From: an uncultured Pseudomonadota bacterium
GTDB taxonomy: Bacteria > Pseudomonadota > Gammaproteobacteria > Methylococcales > Methylomonadaceae
Reading direction: 5' to 3'
Assembly: GCA_903918375.1 (NCBI GenBank)
Contig: CAIXED010000058.1
Location: 1 to 33,935 of the forward strand
Length of the DNA: 33,935 nucleotides
Below, in pieces: positions 7,586 to 19,811 of the stretch. How positions within the stretch are numbered: position 1 is the first letter of the stretch; every line of letters starts with the position of its first letter. A program made the position numbers and the translations under genes. Under the pieces are notes generated by a model, which saw only the letters and a list, made by a program, of their open reading frames with translations, was not told the DNA's origin and did not search any database.

Positions 7586-8677
7586 ATGGCGAGCTTAGAC
7601 AAATCCGCTATCGAAAATTTACTAACAAGCTTTATCGACCCTAATCTTGAAACCGACTTGGTTTCAGCCAAATCAGTTAAAAAAATCAGCATTGAAGGCA
7701 ACAATGTCAGCGTTGCGATTGAATTAGGCTATCCGGCCAAAAGCTATCTGGCTACATTGAAATCGCAATTGGAACAGCTTTTAGCAACTTTAGACGGCAT
7801 CGGTAACATTGAGGTGGCGGTGACAGTAAATATCGCTGCTCATTCGGTACAAAAAACCTTGAAGCCTCTTTCGAATGTTAAAAACATTATCGCGGTTGCT
7901 TCCGGTAAAGGCGGCGTCGGCAAATCAACCACTTCGGTAAATTTAGCACTGGCCTTGGCTGCAGAAGGTGCCAAAGTTGGCATTTTAGACGCTGATATTT
8001 ACGGCCCCAGCATTCCTACCATGCTGGGTTTAAGCGGCAAGCCGGACACTATCGACGGCAAAATGATGTTGCCGAAAGTGTCGTTTGGGATTCAAACCAT
8101 TTCAATTGGTTATTTAATCGACCCAGACCAACCAATGATTTGGCGCGGACCAATGGTGACGGGTGCTTTGCAACAGTTGCTGACTCAAACTCGTTGGTCT
8201 GATCTGGATTATTTGATTATCGATTTGCCGCCAGGAACCGGCGATATTCAATTAACCTTGGCGCAACAAATTCCGGTCAGCGGTGCAGTGATTGTGACTA
8301 CCCCACAAGACATTGCGTTAATTGATGCTCAGCGCGGTTTAGGGATGTTTGAAAAGGTGAATGTGCCGATTTTGGGCTTGGTGGAAAATATGAGCATCCA
8401 TATTTGCAGTCAATGCGGCCATGAAGAAGCGATTTTTGGTCATGGCGGTGGTGATGCGATGGCGAGCAAAAACAATGTCGCTTTATTGGGTTCGTTACCG
8501 CTAGATATTGCGATTCGTCAATTTGCTGATACCGGCAGACCAACGGTGGTTGCTGATCCTGACGGCCGCCCTGCGCAAATTTACAAGGCAATTGCTCGTA
8601 AAATGGCGGCGAAACTGGCTTTACGCAGCAAGGACTTTAGCAGTAAGTTTCCTAATATTGTGATTCAGAATAGCTAA
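7586..8677 (+). CDS. mrp: Mrp/ApbC iron-sulphur cluster carrier ATPase
   Basis: A 363-residue P-loop ATPase that binds and hands on [4Fe-4S] clusters in the cytoplasm. The N-terminal MIP18/DUF59-type domain (about 1-90) is followed by the deviant Walker A GKGGVGKS (107-114), LDADIYGPSIPTMLG, the Walker B-like YLIIDLPPGTGD and a CSQC pair (about 273-276) that ligates the bridging cluster. The frame is open from 7529, but ATG 7586 is chosen: CGGAG lies about 7 bases upstream and the family starts here. A strong terminator follows. It sits just upstream of metG in some gammaproteobacteria; here metG is 13 kb away. Confidence 0.94.
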   Translation: MASLDKSAIENLLTSFIDPNLETDLVSAKSVKKISIEGNNVSVAIELGYPAKSYLATLKSQLEQLLATLDGIGNIEVAVTVNIAAHSVQKTLKPLSNVKNIIAVASGKGGVGKSTTSVNLALALAAEGAKVGILDADIYGPSIPTMLGLSGKPDTIDGKMMLPKVSFGIQTISIGYLIDPDQPMIWRGPMVTGALQQLLTQTRWSDLDYLIIDLPPGTGDIQLTLAQQIPVSGAVIVTTPQDIALIDAQRGLGMFEKVNVPILGLVENMSIHICSQCGHEEAIFGHGGGDAMASKNNVALLGSLPLDIAIRQFADTGRPTVVADPDGRPAQIYKAIARKMAAKLALRSKDFSSKFPNIVIQNS

Positions 8678-8688
8678 AGCCGTTTGGA

Positions 8689-8720
8689 AATCGGCTTTGC
8701 TGTTAGCGGCAAAGCCGATT
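8689..8720. terminator. Bidirectional terminator between mrp and proB
   Basis: Perfect 12-bp stem AATCGGCTTTGC (8689-8700) / GCAAAGCCGATT (8709-8720) with loop TGTTAGCG, lying between the convergent stops of mrp and proB. Confidence 0.75.
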
Positions 8721-8723
8721 GAT

Positions 8724-10893
<2,170 letters not shown>

Positions 10894-10907
10894 TTACCGG
10901 TATAAAC

Positions 10908-10939
10908 AAAAAAGCCCCGCTGAAGAACGAGGCTTTTTT
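10908..10939. terminator. Terminator between rpmA and obg
   Basis: AAAAAAGCC (10908-10916) / GGCTTTTTT (10931-10939), with a near-complete GC extension inside and T-runs on either strand. It should reduce transcription from rplU-rpmA into obg and could also stop opposite-strand transcripts. Confidence 0.8.
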
Positions 10940-10972
10940 TATCAGTTGTGCCAAGTAGCACACCCAAAATTT

Positions 10973-11230
10973 TTATGCTGCTGCAATGCTAACGTATTTA
11001 CGGTTTTTAGGGCCTTTTTCTTCAAAAACCACTACGCCGTCAACTGTTGCAAACAATGTGTGGTCTTTGCCAATCCCTACGTTGTCACCTGCATGAAAAC
11101 GGGTGCCACGTTGACGAACTAAGATATTGCCAGCTCTGACGACTTGACCGCCAAAACGTTTAACACCTAGTCGCTGAGCATTAGAATCGCGACCGTTACG
11201 AGTACTACCGCCTGCCTTCTTGTGAGCCAT
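10973..11230 (-). CDS. rpmA: 50S ribosomal protein L27
   Basis: The 85-residue product begins [20 protein letters not shown], the classic L27 N terminus that reaches the peptidyl-transferase centre, and continues [26 protein letters not shown]. The start ATG lies 17 bases after the rplU stop on the same strand. L21 and L27 are encoded as an operon in nearly all bacteria. Length and sequence are ordinary. Confidence 0.98.
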   Translation of the reverse strand: MAHKKAGGSTRNGRDSNAQRLGVKRFGGQVVRAGNILVRQRGTRFHAGDNVGIGKDHTLFATVDGVVVFEEKGPKNRKYVSIAAA

Positions 11231-11247
11231 TTCCCAACCTCGTTATG

Positions 11248-11559
11248 TTATGCAGAAATGCCAGTAATCTGGACTTCTGTGTAATATTGACGATGCCCCT
11301 GTTTTTTCATGTGGTGCTTACGTCTTCTAAATTTAATGATTCTGATTTTTGCATGACGACCTTGCGAAATCACTGTAGCAGTGACTTTGCTGCCGGCTAC
11401 ATAAGGCGTGCCAACTTTTGTGGAGTCTCCAGCCTGTACCATCAGTACTTTATCGAACTCTACGCTGTCGCCTGCGCCCAACTCAAGTTTTTCTATTTTT
11501 AAGGTAGTACCCTCTGCGACCCGATACTGTTTACCACCTGTTTGAATTACCGCATACAT
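11248..11559 (-). CDS. rplU: 50S ribosomal protein L21
   Basis: The 103-residue product starts [17 protein letters not shown] and ends with the [20 protein letters not shown] region, both diagnostic for L21. The frame is open further upstream to 11601, but ATG 11559 is the family start and GGAG lies about 9 bases upstream. The extra upstream frame would also run past the predicted transcription start. It is the first gene of the rplU-rpmA operon, driven by the promoter at 11605-11633. Confidence 0.97.
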   Translation of the reverse strand: MYAVIQTGGKQYRVAEGTTLKIEKLELGAGDSVEFDKVLMVQAGDSTKVGTPYVAGSKVTATVISQGRHAKIRIIKFRRRKHHMKKQGHRQYYTEVQITGISA

Positions 11560-11604
11560 CAGCGTAAGCTCCATCAAGCATATTCTGTTAAAAGTGAACA
11601 AGGG

Positions 11605-11633
11605 ATTATATTTTCAATACTTGGCGCAGTCAA
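11605..11633 (-). promoter_or_regulatory. Strong predicted promoter for rplU-rpmA
   Basis: On the minus strand, -35 TTGACT (11628-11633), a 17-base spacer, and a perfect -10 TATAAT (11605-11610), about 46 bases before the rplU ATG. Confidence 0.75.
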
Positions 11634-11651
11634 TCTAAAATTTACTTGACT

Positions 11652-12989
11652 TCATTTACCAATGCAAAAACTCGAGAATATTTCACCCAATAAATCGTCG
11701 GAACTGAATTCGCCAGTTATCTCCGACAAACCGCTCTGCGCCTGCCTTAGCTCTTCTGCGACCAATTCTGGCGCATAAGCATTGAGCTGATCTGCGGCAT
11801 TAATTAAAGCTTGTTCAGCGATTTTTAATGCTTCGATATGCCGACGACGAGCAATGAAAACACCATCCGATGTTTCCGAAAATCCAACACTTTGCTTAAG
11901 ATACTGCTTAAGCAAATCCATACCTTCGCCGGTTTTTACCGACAAATAAATTTCAACACCGCTTTCAGTTTCCACTAATTTCGATGTCGTTTTTGACAAA
12001 TCAATCTTATTAAAGACTTTAATAACATCAACACCAGACGGCAAATCGCCCAATCCGGTCATGTCAATTTCCGCACTATCTAGCAACAAAAGCACTTTGT
12101 CTGCTTTAGCAATCTCTTGATGCGCTCGGCGTATCCCCTCTTGCTCGACAACATTATCGCTATCACGCAAACCGGCAGTATCAATAATATGCAAAGGCAT
12201 ACCATCTAACTGAATCCGCTCACGCAACACATCGCGTGTCGTACCAGCAATATCAGTAACAATCGCTGCATCATAGCCAGCCAACGCGTTTAGCAGGCTT
12301 GATTTCCCGGCATTAGGCTTACCTGCCAACACCACAACCATACCGTCGCGCAATAATCGTCCTTGCTGCGCTGTTGCTTGAATTTGAGCAACCTTTTGAT
12401 GCAAGTGCTGAATTTTATTAGCAACAAGCCCATCACTTAAAAAATCAATCTCTTCGTCAACAAAATCAATTGCCGCTTCGATATAAACCCGCAATTCGAT
12501 TAATTGATCGATTAACTCATTAATCTGCTCAGAAAACACGCCTTGCATTGATTGCTGAGCAGAGCGAACCGCTTGTTCAGTACCGCAAGTAATTAAGTCA
12601 GCAATCGCTTCCGCTTGCGCTAAATCAATTTTGTTATTTAAAAATGCCCGCTGACTAAATTCGCCAGGATTGGCTAATCGCGCACCCAAGGCCAAAACCC
12701 GACGCAAAAGCATGTCCATCACTACCGAGCCGCCGTGTGCTTGTAGCTCTAAGACATCTTCGCCAGTAAAAGAAGCGGGGCCAGGAAAATAAATGACTAA
12801 CCCCGAATCAATCACACTACCATCGGCATCCAAAAACTTGGAAAACCCAGCATATCTTGGCTTGAGGGCTTTAGAACTAAGCTGACCTGCTATCGCAACG
12901 ACAGCTTGGCCAGAGATGCGGATAACACCGACACCGCCATTGCCTGGCGGTGTCGCTATCGCGGCGATAGTGTCGCCGTTAACTATCAT
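11652..12989 (-). CDS. mnmE: tRNA modification GTPase MnmE (TrmE)
   Basis: With MnmG this enzyme makes the 5-aminomethyl or carboxymethylaminomethyl modification of wobble uridine in tRNA. The 445-residue product has the N-terminal folate-binding domain (starting [22 protein letters not shown]), a helical domain interrupted by the G domain (G1 GKPNAGKS 223-230; [22 protein letters not shown]) and the C-terminal FCIGK, whose Cys is required for activity. The ATG is 2 bases after the yidC stop, so it is the last gene of rpmH-rnpA-yidD-yidC-mnmE. Confidence 0.96.
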   Translation of the reverse strand: MIVNGDTIAAIATPPGNGGVGVIRISGQAVVAIAGQLSSKALKPRYAGFSKFLDADGSVIDSGLVIYFPGPASFTGEDVLELQAHGGSVVMDMLLRRVLALGARLANPGEFSQRAFLNNKIDLAQAEAIADLITCGTEQAVRSAQQSMQGVFSEQINELIDQLIELRVYIEAAIDFVDEEIDFLSDGLVANKIQHLHQKVAQIQATAQQGRLLRDGMVVVLAGKPNAGKSSLLNALAGYDAAIVTDIAGTTRDVLRERIQLDGMPLHIIDTAGLRDSDNVVEQEGIRRAHQEIAKADKVLLLLDSAEIDMTGLGDLPSGVDVIKVFNKIDLSKTTSKLVETESGVEIYLSVKTGEGMDLLKQYLKQSVGFSETSDGVFIARRRHIEALKIAEQALINAADQLNAYAPELVAEELRQAQSGLSEITGEFSSDDLLGEIFSSFCIGK

Positions 12990-12991
12990 GC

Positions 12992-14683
12992 TTAATGAGC
13001 GTGTGAATCTTCTTCAAGAACATGCTTGGTGATATACCACTGCTGGATAATCGACAAACTGTTATTGCAGATCCAGTACAACACCAATCCTGAAGGGAAG
13101 AACAGGAAGAACACGGTGAAGACAATCGGGAACATTTTCATCACTTGCGCTTGCATTGGATCAATCGGCGCAGGATTCAAACTTTGCTGAATTTTCATGG
13201 TGATACCGTATAGAACTGGCAGCAAATAGAACGGATCTTGTGCTGACAAATCTTGAATCCACAAAGCAAAATCCGCTTGGCGCAATTCCACCGTTTCAAT
13301 CAAGACCCAATACAGCGAAATAAACACTGGAATCTGCACTATCATCGGCAAACAACCGCCTAAAGGGTTAACCTTTTCACGTTTGTACATCGCCATCATC
13401 TCGATATTAAATTTTTGTCTATCATCGGCATAACGCTCTTGCAATTCTTTCAGACGCGGCTGAATTTTGCGCATTTTCGCCATTGATTGATAGCTAGCTT
13501 TAGACAACTTAAAGAACAACAATTTGATGGTTAAAGTAACCCCCAAAATCGCTAAACCCCAGTTGTTAATAAAGCCATTGTATTGATTCAACAACCAGTA
13601 AATACCTTTAGCAATCGGTGTTAACCAGCTGTAATCAACGGTTAATTCAAGACCTGGTGAAAGCGCTTCTAATACTGGTTGAATTTTAGGCCCAACATAT
13701 AGCTGTGCACTTAAAACCGCTTCACTATTTGCATCAACCGCCACATCTGCTGAGTAAGAACCAATTACATAACGACCGTCGTTCAATGCTTTGGTGTAGT
13801 AATGGTTTTCTTGATCAGCAGGTGGAATCCAAGCGGCAGCAAAATAATGCTGAATAAAAGCACTCCAACCGCCTTGTGATGAAACGTTTAGATTTTCATC
13901 GGCAATGTCGTCAAATTTAATCTTTTTATACTTGTCTTTTTCGGTGTAAACAACGCCACCCGAATAGGTTCTAATAAAACCTTTATTAGTATCGCTATGC
14001 TGAACGCGTAACAATTGGTCGTATTGTTTACCAGACCAGGCTGCCGCTGATTTGTTAATCACTTTTTGATCAACAGCAACTGCATAACTACCGCGTTTAA
14101 AGGTAAAGGTTTTAGTGACTTGCAAACCCTGACCATTAGTCCAAACCAAAGGCACGTTCAATTGATCTTGGCCGTCTTGCAAAACATAGTTGCTTTGTTG
14201 AGCAACAAATTCAGCATGATGATCCGGAGCAGCCGCAGAGTTACCACTTGCAAGCAGACCGGTTTGAGCCAAGAACAAACTTTCAGGATTGCTATCGAAC
14301 AAACGAATAGGCGAAAGATCTTTTTCCGGTGCTTGCAGGCCAATTAATTCATAAGCCTTTTTAACCACACTATTTTCTTTTTCATGTGGATATTGCAGCA
14401 AATCCAGATTACGCAACGAACCACCTTGGGTATCAATTTCCAAGGCAAAAACGTCAGTTTTAATCGTAATGATTTTATTATTGACTTGAGCAACGGCAGC
14501 TGTCACTGCTTTTGCCTCTTGAGCTAACCCAGCGGCATTAACAGGGCTGTCTCCGCCTGTAACACTAGGTTTATCTGAAATAATCACCTGTGGCTTAGGG
14601 CCATAATCAATCTGCCATGATTCCCAAAGCATATAGGAAATCATCAACATAGCCATGACTAGCAGAAATCTAATGTTATCCAT
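12992..14683 (-). CDS. yidC: Membrane protein insertase YidC
   Basis: A 563-residue inner-membrane insertase that works alone or with SecYEG. TM1 lies at about residues 4-20, followed by the large periplasmic P1 domain found in Gram-negative YidC (about 45-350). The conserved five-helix core follows ([36 protein letters not shown] begins TM2 and the C1 coiled region; [44 protein letters not shown]). The C-terminal tail is short, ending DSHAH. It lies 2 bases after yidD and 2 bases before mnmE in a tight operon. Confidence 0.96.
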   Translation of the reverse strand: MDNIRFLLVMAMLMISYMLWESWQIDYGPKPQVIISDKPSVTGGDSPVNAAGLAQEAKAVTAAVAQVNNKIITIKTDVFALEIDTQGGSLRNLDLLQYPHEKENSVVKKAYELIGLQAPEKDLSPIRLFDSNPESLFLAQTGLLASGNSAAAPDHHAEFVAQQSNYVLQDGQDQLNVPLVWTNGQGLQVTKTFTFKRGSYAVAVDQKVINKSAAAWSGKQYDQLLRVQHSDTNKGFIRTYSGGVVYTEKDKYKKIKFDDIADENLNVSSQGGWSAFIQHYFAAAWIPPADQENHYYTKALNDGRYVIGSYSADVAVDANSEAVLSAQLYVGPKIQPVLEALSPGLELTVDYSWLTPIAKGIYWLLNQYNGFINNWGLAILGVTLTIKLLFFKLSKASYQSMAKMRKIQPRLKELQERYADDRQKFNIEMMAMYKREKVNPLGGCLPMIVQIPVFISLYWVLIETVELRQADFALWIQDLSAQDPFYLLPVLYGITMKIQQSLNPAPIDPMQAQVMKMFPIVFTVFFLFFPSGLVLYWICNNSLSIIQQWYITKHVLEEDSHAH

Positions 14684-14685
14684 TG

Positions 14686-14910
14686 TTATTTACTCAATTT
14701 TTCTGGAACAGGATCAATACCACCCTCATGGAAAGGATGGCATTTTAATAATCGTCGAAGGGTAAGGTAACTACCTTTGGCAGCACCATGCAATTGAATT
14801 GCCTCTAAGCCATAGCTTGAACAACTGGGATAAAAGCGACACCGAGGCCCCAGCAATGGACTAATGAAGTATTTGTAAGCCTTAATTAGGGCTATTAGCA
14901 AGACTCGCAC
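14686..14910 (-). CDS. yidD: Membrane protein insertion efficiency factor YidD
   Basis: The 74-residue product has the DUF37/YidD pattern: an amphipathic N terminus ([18 protein letters not shown]), then [15 protein letters not shown] and [16 protein letters not shown], with the three conserved Cys and the HPF..GG.DPVP end. It assists YidC at the inner membrane. The start is GTG 14910; the first 29 bases overlap the end of rnpA, the usual gene arrangement, which implies translational coupling. Confidence 0.94.
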   Translation of the reverse strand: MRVLLIALIKAYKYFISPLLGPRCRFYPSCSSYGLEAIQLHGAAKGSYLTLRRLLKCHPFHEGGIDPVPEKLSK

Positions 14911-15259
14911 GTTCTACCAATTTCAGCCAATGCCGTTCCAATGACTTCCTCAATATCAACGAGGGTGCTGTTAACGCTTCCCCTCGAGCCATGACAACAA
15001 TATCAATGTTGCTGATATGTTGCCGCTGCAGCCTAAAGCTTTCCCGAGCAGTTCTTTTAATGCGATTCCTTGCTACTGCTGTTTTTATCGATTTTTTCGC
15101 GATTGCCAAACCCAATCTTGGATGCGACAAATGATTAGCAGTTGCTAGAACTGTAAAGTATTTATCACTCGACTTTTGCGGATTGGCAAAGACATTTTTG
15201 TATTCAGCTGGCGTCCTTAACCGAAGCTGAACAGGAAAGCAGAAATTTTCCGCAGACAA
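14882..15259 (-). CDS. rnpA: Ribonuclease P protein component
   Basis: The protein subunit of RNase P, which supports 5' maturation of tRNA. The 125-residue product contains [28 protein letters not shown] (about 74-101), with the RNR signature. The only available start in this frame after the upstream stop is TTG 15259, directly adjacent to the rpmH stop codon, with no in-frame ATG or GTG before the conserved region. rnpA genes often use weak starts, consistent with tight coupling to rpmH. The 3' end overlaps yidD by 29 bases. Confidence 0.92.
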   Translation of the reverse strand: MSAENFCFPVQLRLRTPAEYKNVFANPQKSSDKYFTVLATANHLSHPRLGLAIAKKSIKTAVARNRIKRTARESFRLQRQHISNIDIVVMARGEALTAPSLILRKSLERHWLKLVERASLANSPN

Positions 15260-15394
15260 TTAAACTGTCAGCGAAGCGCGACCTTTTGCTCTACGAGCAT
15301 TAATCACTCTACGACCGCCGACTGTTGCCATTCTTGCACGGAAACCGTGAGTTCTAGCACGTTTGATTTTGCTTGGTTGGTAAGTTCTTTTCAT
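15260..15394 (-). CDS. rpmH: 50S ribosomal protein L34
   Basis: A 44-residue basic protein beginning [18 protein letters not shown] and continuing [21 protein letters not shown], an unmistakable L34. The ATG is at 15392-15394 and the TAA at 15260-15262. It is the first gene of the rpmH-rnpA-yidD-yidC-mnmE operon and has a well-formed promoter at 15434-15463. In many bacteria dnaA lies divergently upstream; here that place is taken by ispB. Confidence 0.97.
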   Translation of the reverse strand: MKRTYQPSKIKRARTHGFRARMATVGGRRVINARRAKGRASLTV

Positions 15395-15433
15395 TTGCTA
15401 CTGCCTTGTTAAAACGGATAAAAAAGACCGCGG

Positions 15434-15463
15434 ATAATACGTTAACTATCCGCAACCTGTCAA
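15434..15463 (-). promoter_or_regulatory. Predicted promoter of the rpmH operon
   Basis: On the minus strand, a perfect -35 TTGACA (15458-15463), an 18-base spacer and -10 TATTAT (15434-15439), followed by a GC-rich discriminator (CCGCGG), a feature common in growth-rate-controlled ribosomal promoters. The -10 lies within an inverted repeat (GCGGATA / TATCCGC). Confidence 0.65.
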
Positions 15464-15607
15464 TTTACAGCCTCTAAACTAGACCAAAATCTAGCGGGTC
15501 AGGCATTCTAAGTGAGTTTTCCACGCTTGTCGATTATTGCCGAAGTTCAAAGCCAGCGATTTTTAGTTGTAAAAACCGCAACTTGCTGAATTGAACAAGC
15601 CTTACTA

Positions 15608-15636
15608 TTGAACTATTCGATAATATTCATTAGCAT
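15608..15636 (+). promoter_or_regulatory. Possible promoter of ispB
   Basis: -35 TTGAAC (15608-15613), 17-base spacer, -10 TAGCAT (15631-15636), about 55 bases before the ispB ATG. The -10 is imperfect and an alternative (TAATAT, 15621-15626) overlaps the spacer. Confidence 0.35.
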
Positions 15637-15690
15637 GAGCGGTTATTTAATCCTTTAGTAAGCGTTACCGAACACTCAAAAAACATAATC

Positions 15691-16695
15691 ATGACAGCAA
15701 TTGACACAACAACAGCTTCGGTAACGATCGATTTTGACTACATCAAAAACCTAACCGCTGCTGAAACAAAAGCAGTGGATCAGCTGATTCTTAATGAATT
15801 AAGCTCTGACGTCGTCCTTATCAATCAAATCGGCCACTATATTATCGGCAACGGTGGCAAAAGATTACGCCCCTTATTACTATTGCTCGCCGCTAAAGCA
15901 CTCGGTGAAGCCAATCAAAATCATTTAATCCTAGCCGCAGTTATCGAATTCATTCACACAGCAACCTTGTTACATGACGACGTGGTTGATGAATCTGCTT
16001 TACGCCGCGGCCAAGAATCTGCCAATGCTGTCTGGGGCAACGCTGCCAGCGTCTTAGTCGGTGACTATTTATATTCGAGCGCCTTTGAAATGATGGTTCG
16101 CACCAACAATATGCAGGTGATGGAAATTTTATCCAAAACCACCACTGCGATTGCTGAAGGCGAAGTCTTGCAACTTTTGAATTGCAATAACCCAGATACC
16201 ACAGAAGAAAAATACTTAGAAGTCATTGCTCGCAAAACTGCCATATTATTCAGCGCCGCAACACGCTTGGCAGCGGTTATTTCTGGTAGCGATACAGAAA
16301 CCCAAGAAGCACTTGCCACCTATGGCCAACAACTTGGCGTTGCCTTTCAGTTAATTGATGACGCTTTAGATTACAAAGCCAGCACCGAAGACCTAGGTAA
16401 AAACTTGGGTGATGATTTAGCTGAAGGCAAACCTACCCTGCCTTTGATTTACGCTATTCAACACGGCACACCCACACAAGCTGAAATCGTGATTAACGCG
16501 ATTCGCCAAGGCTCACGCGACTCTTTCAACGAAGTCTACGAAGTGGTTAAAGCAACCAACGCTATTGAATACACTGAAAAATGTGCAGACGAAGCCGCGG
16601 CTAAAGCTATCGCTTCGCTAAGCTGCCTGCCAGACTCTGATTACAAACGAGCACTAGAACAACTGGCCAGATTTTCAGTACAACGCGACCATTAA
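15691..16695 (+). CDS. ispB: All-trans polyprenyl (octaprenyl-type) diphosphate synthase
   Basis: A 334-residue trans-prenyltransferase that makes the side-chain precursor of ubiquinone. Key sites are GGKRLRP (55-61), the first Asp-rich motif DDVVD (96-100) followed by RRG, and the second DDALD (223-227) with the following Lys-rich KNLGDDLAEGKPTLPLI segment. The small Ala residues before the first Asp-rich motif (FIHTATLLHDD) fit a long-chain synthase; the exact chain length (C40 or other) cannot be read by eye. No strong ribosome site precedes the ATG. ispB is commonly divergent from rplU-rpmA in gammaproteobacteria; here it is divergent from rpmH. Confidence 0.92.
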   Translation: MTAIDTTTASVTIDFDYIKNLTAAETKAVDQLILNELSSDVVLINQIGHYIIGNGGKRLRPLLLLLAAKALGEANQNHLILAAVIEFIHTATLLHDDVVDESALRRGQESANAVWGNAASVLVGDYLYSSAFEMMVRTNNMQVMEILSKTTTAIAEGEVLQLLNCNNPDTTEEKYLEVIARKTAILFSAATRLAAVISGSDTETQEALATYGQQLGVAFQLIDDALDYKASTEDLGKNLGDDLAEGKPTLPLIYAIQHGTPTQAEIVINAIRQGSRDSFNEVYEVVKATNAIEYTEKCADEAAAKAIASLSCLPDSDYKRALEQLARFSVQRDH

Positions 16696-16837
16696 AGCGA
16701 TCAAAAATCTGTGACGAAATTCATTTCGTCACAGCAAAAAAGCACAAAACCCATTGTTTTATAAGCTTTTTATCTCAAAAGCATTCCGCTTTTAACTTGC
16801 AATTAAAGCCGTTATCCATTACCTTAGCGCCCTACCT

Positions 16838-18844
<2,007 letters not shown>

Positions 18845-18865
18845 TTGTCCTAGCGCTTAAGCTTG

Positions 18866-18901
18866 AAAACCCAGCCCAGATTGTATCTGTGGCTGGGTTT
18901 T
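18866..18901 (+). terminator. Rho-independent terminator of thiC
   Basis: Stem AAAACCCAGCC (18866-18876) / GGCTGGGTTTT (18891-18901), extended internally by CAGAT / ATCTG with one bulged base, and a T-rich tail. About 20 bases after the thiC stop. Confidence 0.88.
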
Positions 18902-18965
18902 TAGTTTTAGGCGCTATGACTTCCTTTAATCCGCCCAGCATCAAAGCCTATGCTAAAATCGATTC

Positions 18966-19550
18966 ATGCAGGAAATAGAAACCTTTAAACTGATTGAACG
19001 CATCAGTTCTTTATTACGTTCAGAAGAACGCAGAAAATACGCCACCATCGGCTTACAACCGGTTCACGGCCAAGTGCTCGAATATCTGGCGAAATGCAAT
19101 AAATACAGCAATACCCACGCTGCTGTTGCCGAATATTTAGGCTTAACCAAAGGCACTGTTTCGCAAACCCTGCAAATTTTGGAACGCAAAAACTATCTGC
19201 AAAAAACCACCGATAGTGAAGATGGCCGAGTTATCCACTTGAGCTTAACTGACGATGGTCGAGCACTGATTGACGAGCTAAAACCACTGGATATTTTTAA
19301 ACAAGCCGAAAGCAAAGTCAGTCGCCAAGAATTTGATACCATAGGCCAAGCACTACAAACCACACTTGGCGTATTGCAAAAAGTCAATCAAACCAAAAGC
19401 TTTGGTTCATGCCGTTCTTGCCGTTACTTTTCAGTGGCAGAAAATCATTACCAATGTGGTTTAACCGAACAACCATTGGATCGCGAGGATACTGATAAAA
19501 TATGCCGCGATCATTTACCAACCCCTAATTCATTCATAGACCAAGAGTAA
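18966..19550 (+). CDS. MarR-family regulator with C-terminal cysteine cluster
   Basis: A 194-residue winged-helix regulator. The DNA-binding part (about 30-105) contains LTKGTVSQTLQILERKNYLQKTTDSEDGRVIHLSLTDDG in pieces, a recognition helix and a basic wing typical of MarR. Unlike most MarR proteins it has a tail after residue 145 with four Cys: C149 and C152 (CRSC), C164 and C180, next to RDH. Such spacing could hold a zinc ion or a redox-sensitive metal centre. The target and ligand are unknown. It lies 5 bases before ubiK on the same strand, so it is probably co-transcribed with ubiK and comM and might autoregulate. Confidence 0.8.
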   Translation: MQEIETFKLIERISSLLRSEERRKYATIGLQPVHGQVLEYLAKCNKYSNTHAAVAEYLGLTKGTVSQTLQILERKNYLQKTTDSEDGRVIHLSLTDDGRALIDELKPLDIFKQAESKVSRQEFDTIGQALQTTLGVLQKVNQTKSFGSCRSCRYFSVAENHYQCGLTEQPLDREDTDKICRDHLPTPNSFIDQE

Positions 19551-19555
19551 TCATC

Positions 19556-19807
19556 ATGTTTGACCCCAAATCGATAGACAATATTGCCGACCGCCTTGCT
19601 GGCGCAATTCCTCCAGGCTTCAGCCAATTCAAAGAAGAAACTGAAAAACACATCCATGCCTTGCTACAAAGCGCACTGTCTAAACTGGATTTAGTCAGCC
19701 GCGAAGAATTTGAAGTACAAAAAGCGGTATTGGCTAAAACCCGTCAACGCTTAGAAGAACTTGAGCAACGGGTCGCTGAAATCGAAAAACGCTTTACCGC
19801 CGAGTAA
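19556..19807 (+). CDS. ubiK: Ubiquinone biosynthesis accessory factor UbiK (YqiC/BMFP)
   Basis: The 83-residue product is a typical UbiK: N-terminal amphipathic stretch (IDNIADRLAGAIPPGF), then a long coiled coil (about 25-80) ending LEELEQRVAEIEKRF. UbiK helps UbiJ and the Ubi complex handle ubiquinone intermediates under oxygen and can bind membranes. The small gap to comM (4 bases) and the MarR gene (5 bases) suggests one operon. ubiK next to comM is a known gammaproteobacterial arrangement. Confidence 0.92.
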   Translation: MFDPKSIDNIADRLAGAIPPGFSQFKEETEKHIHALLQSALSKLDLVSREEFEVQKAVLAKTRQRLEELEQRVAEIEKRFTAE

Positions 19808-19811
19808 GCGT

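Noticed and set aside
15395-15690. Replication origin between rpmH and ispB
   Set aside because: No cluster of DnaA boxes and no AT-rich 13-mer array were found, and dnaA is absent. The gap is explained by two divergent promoters.
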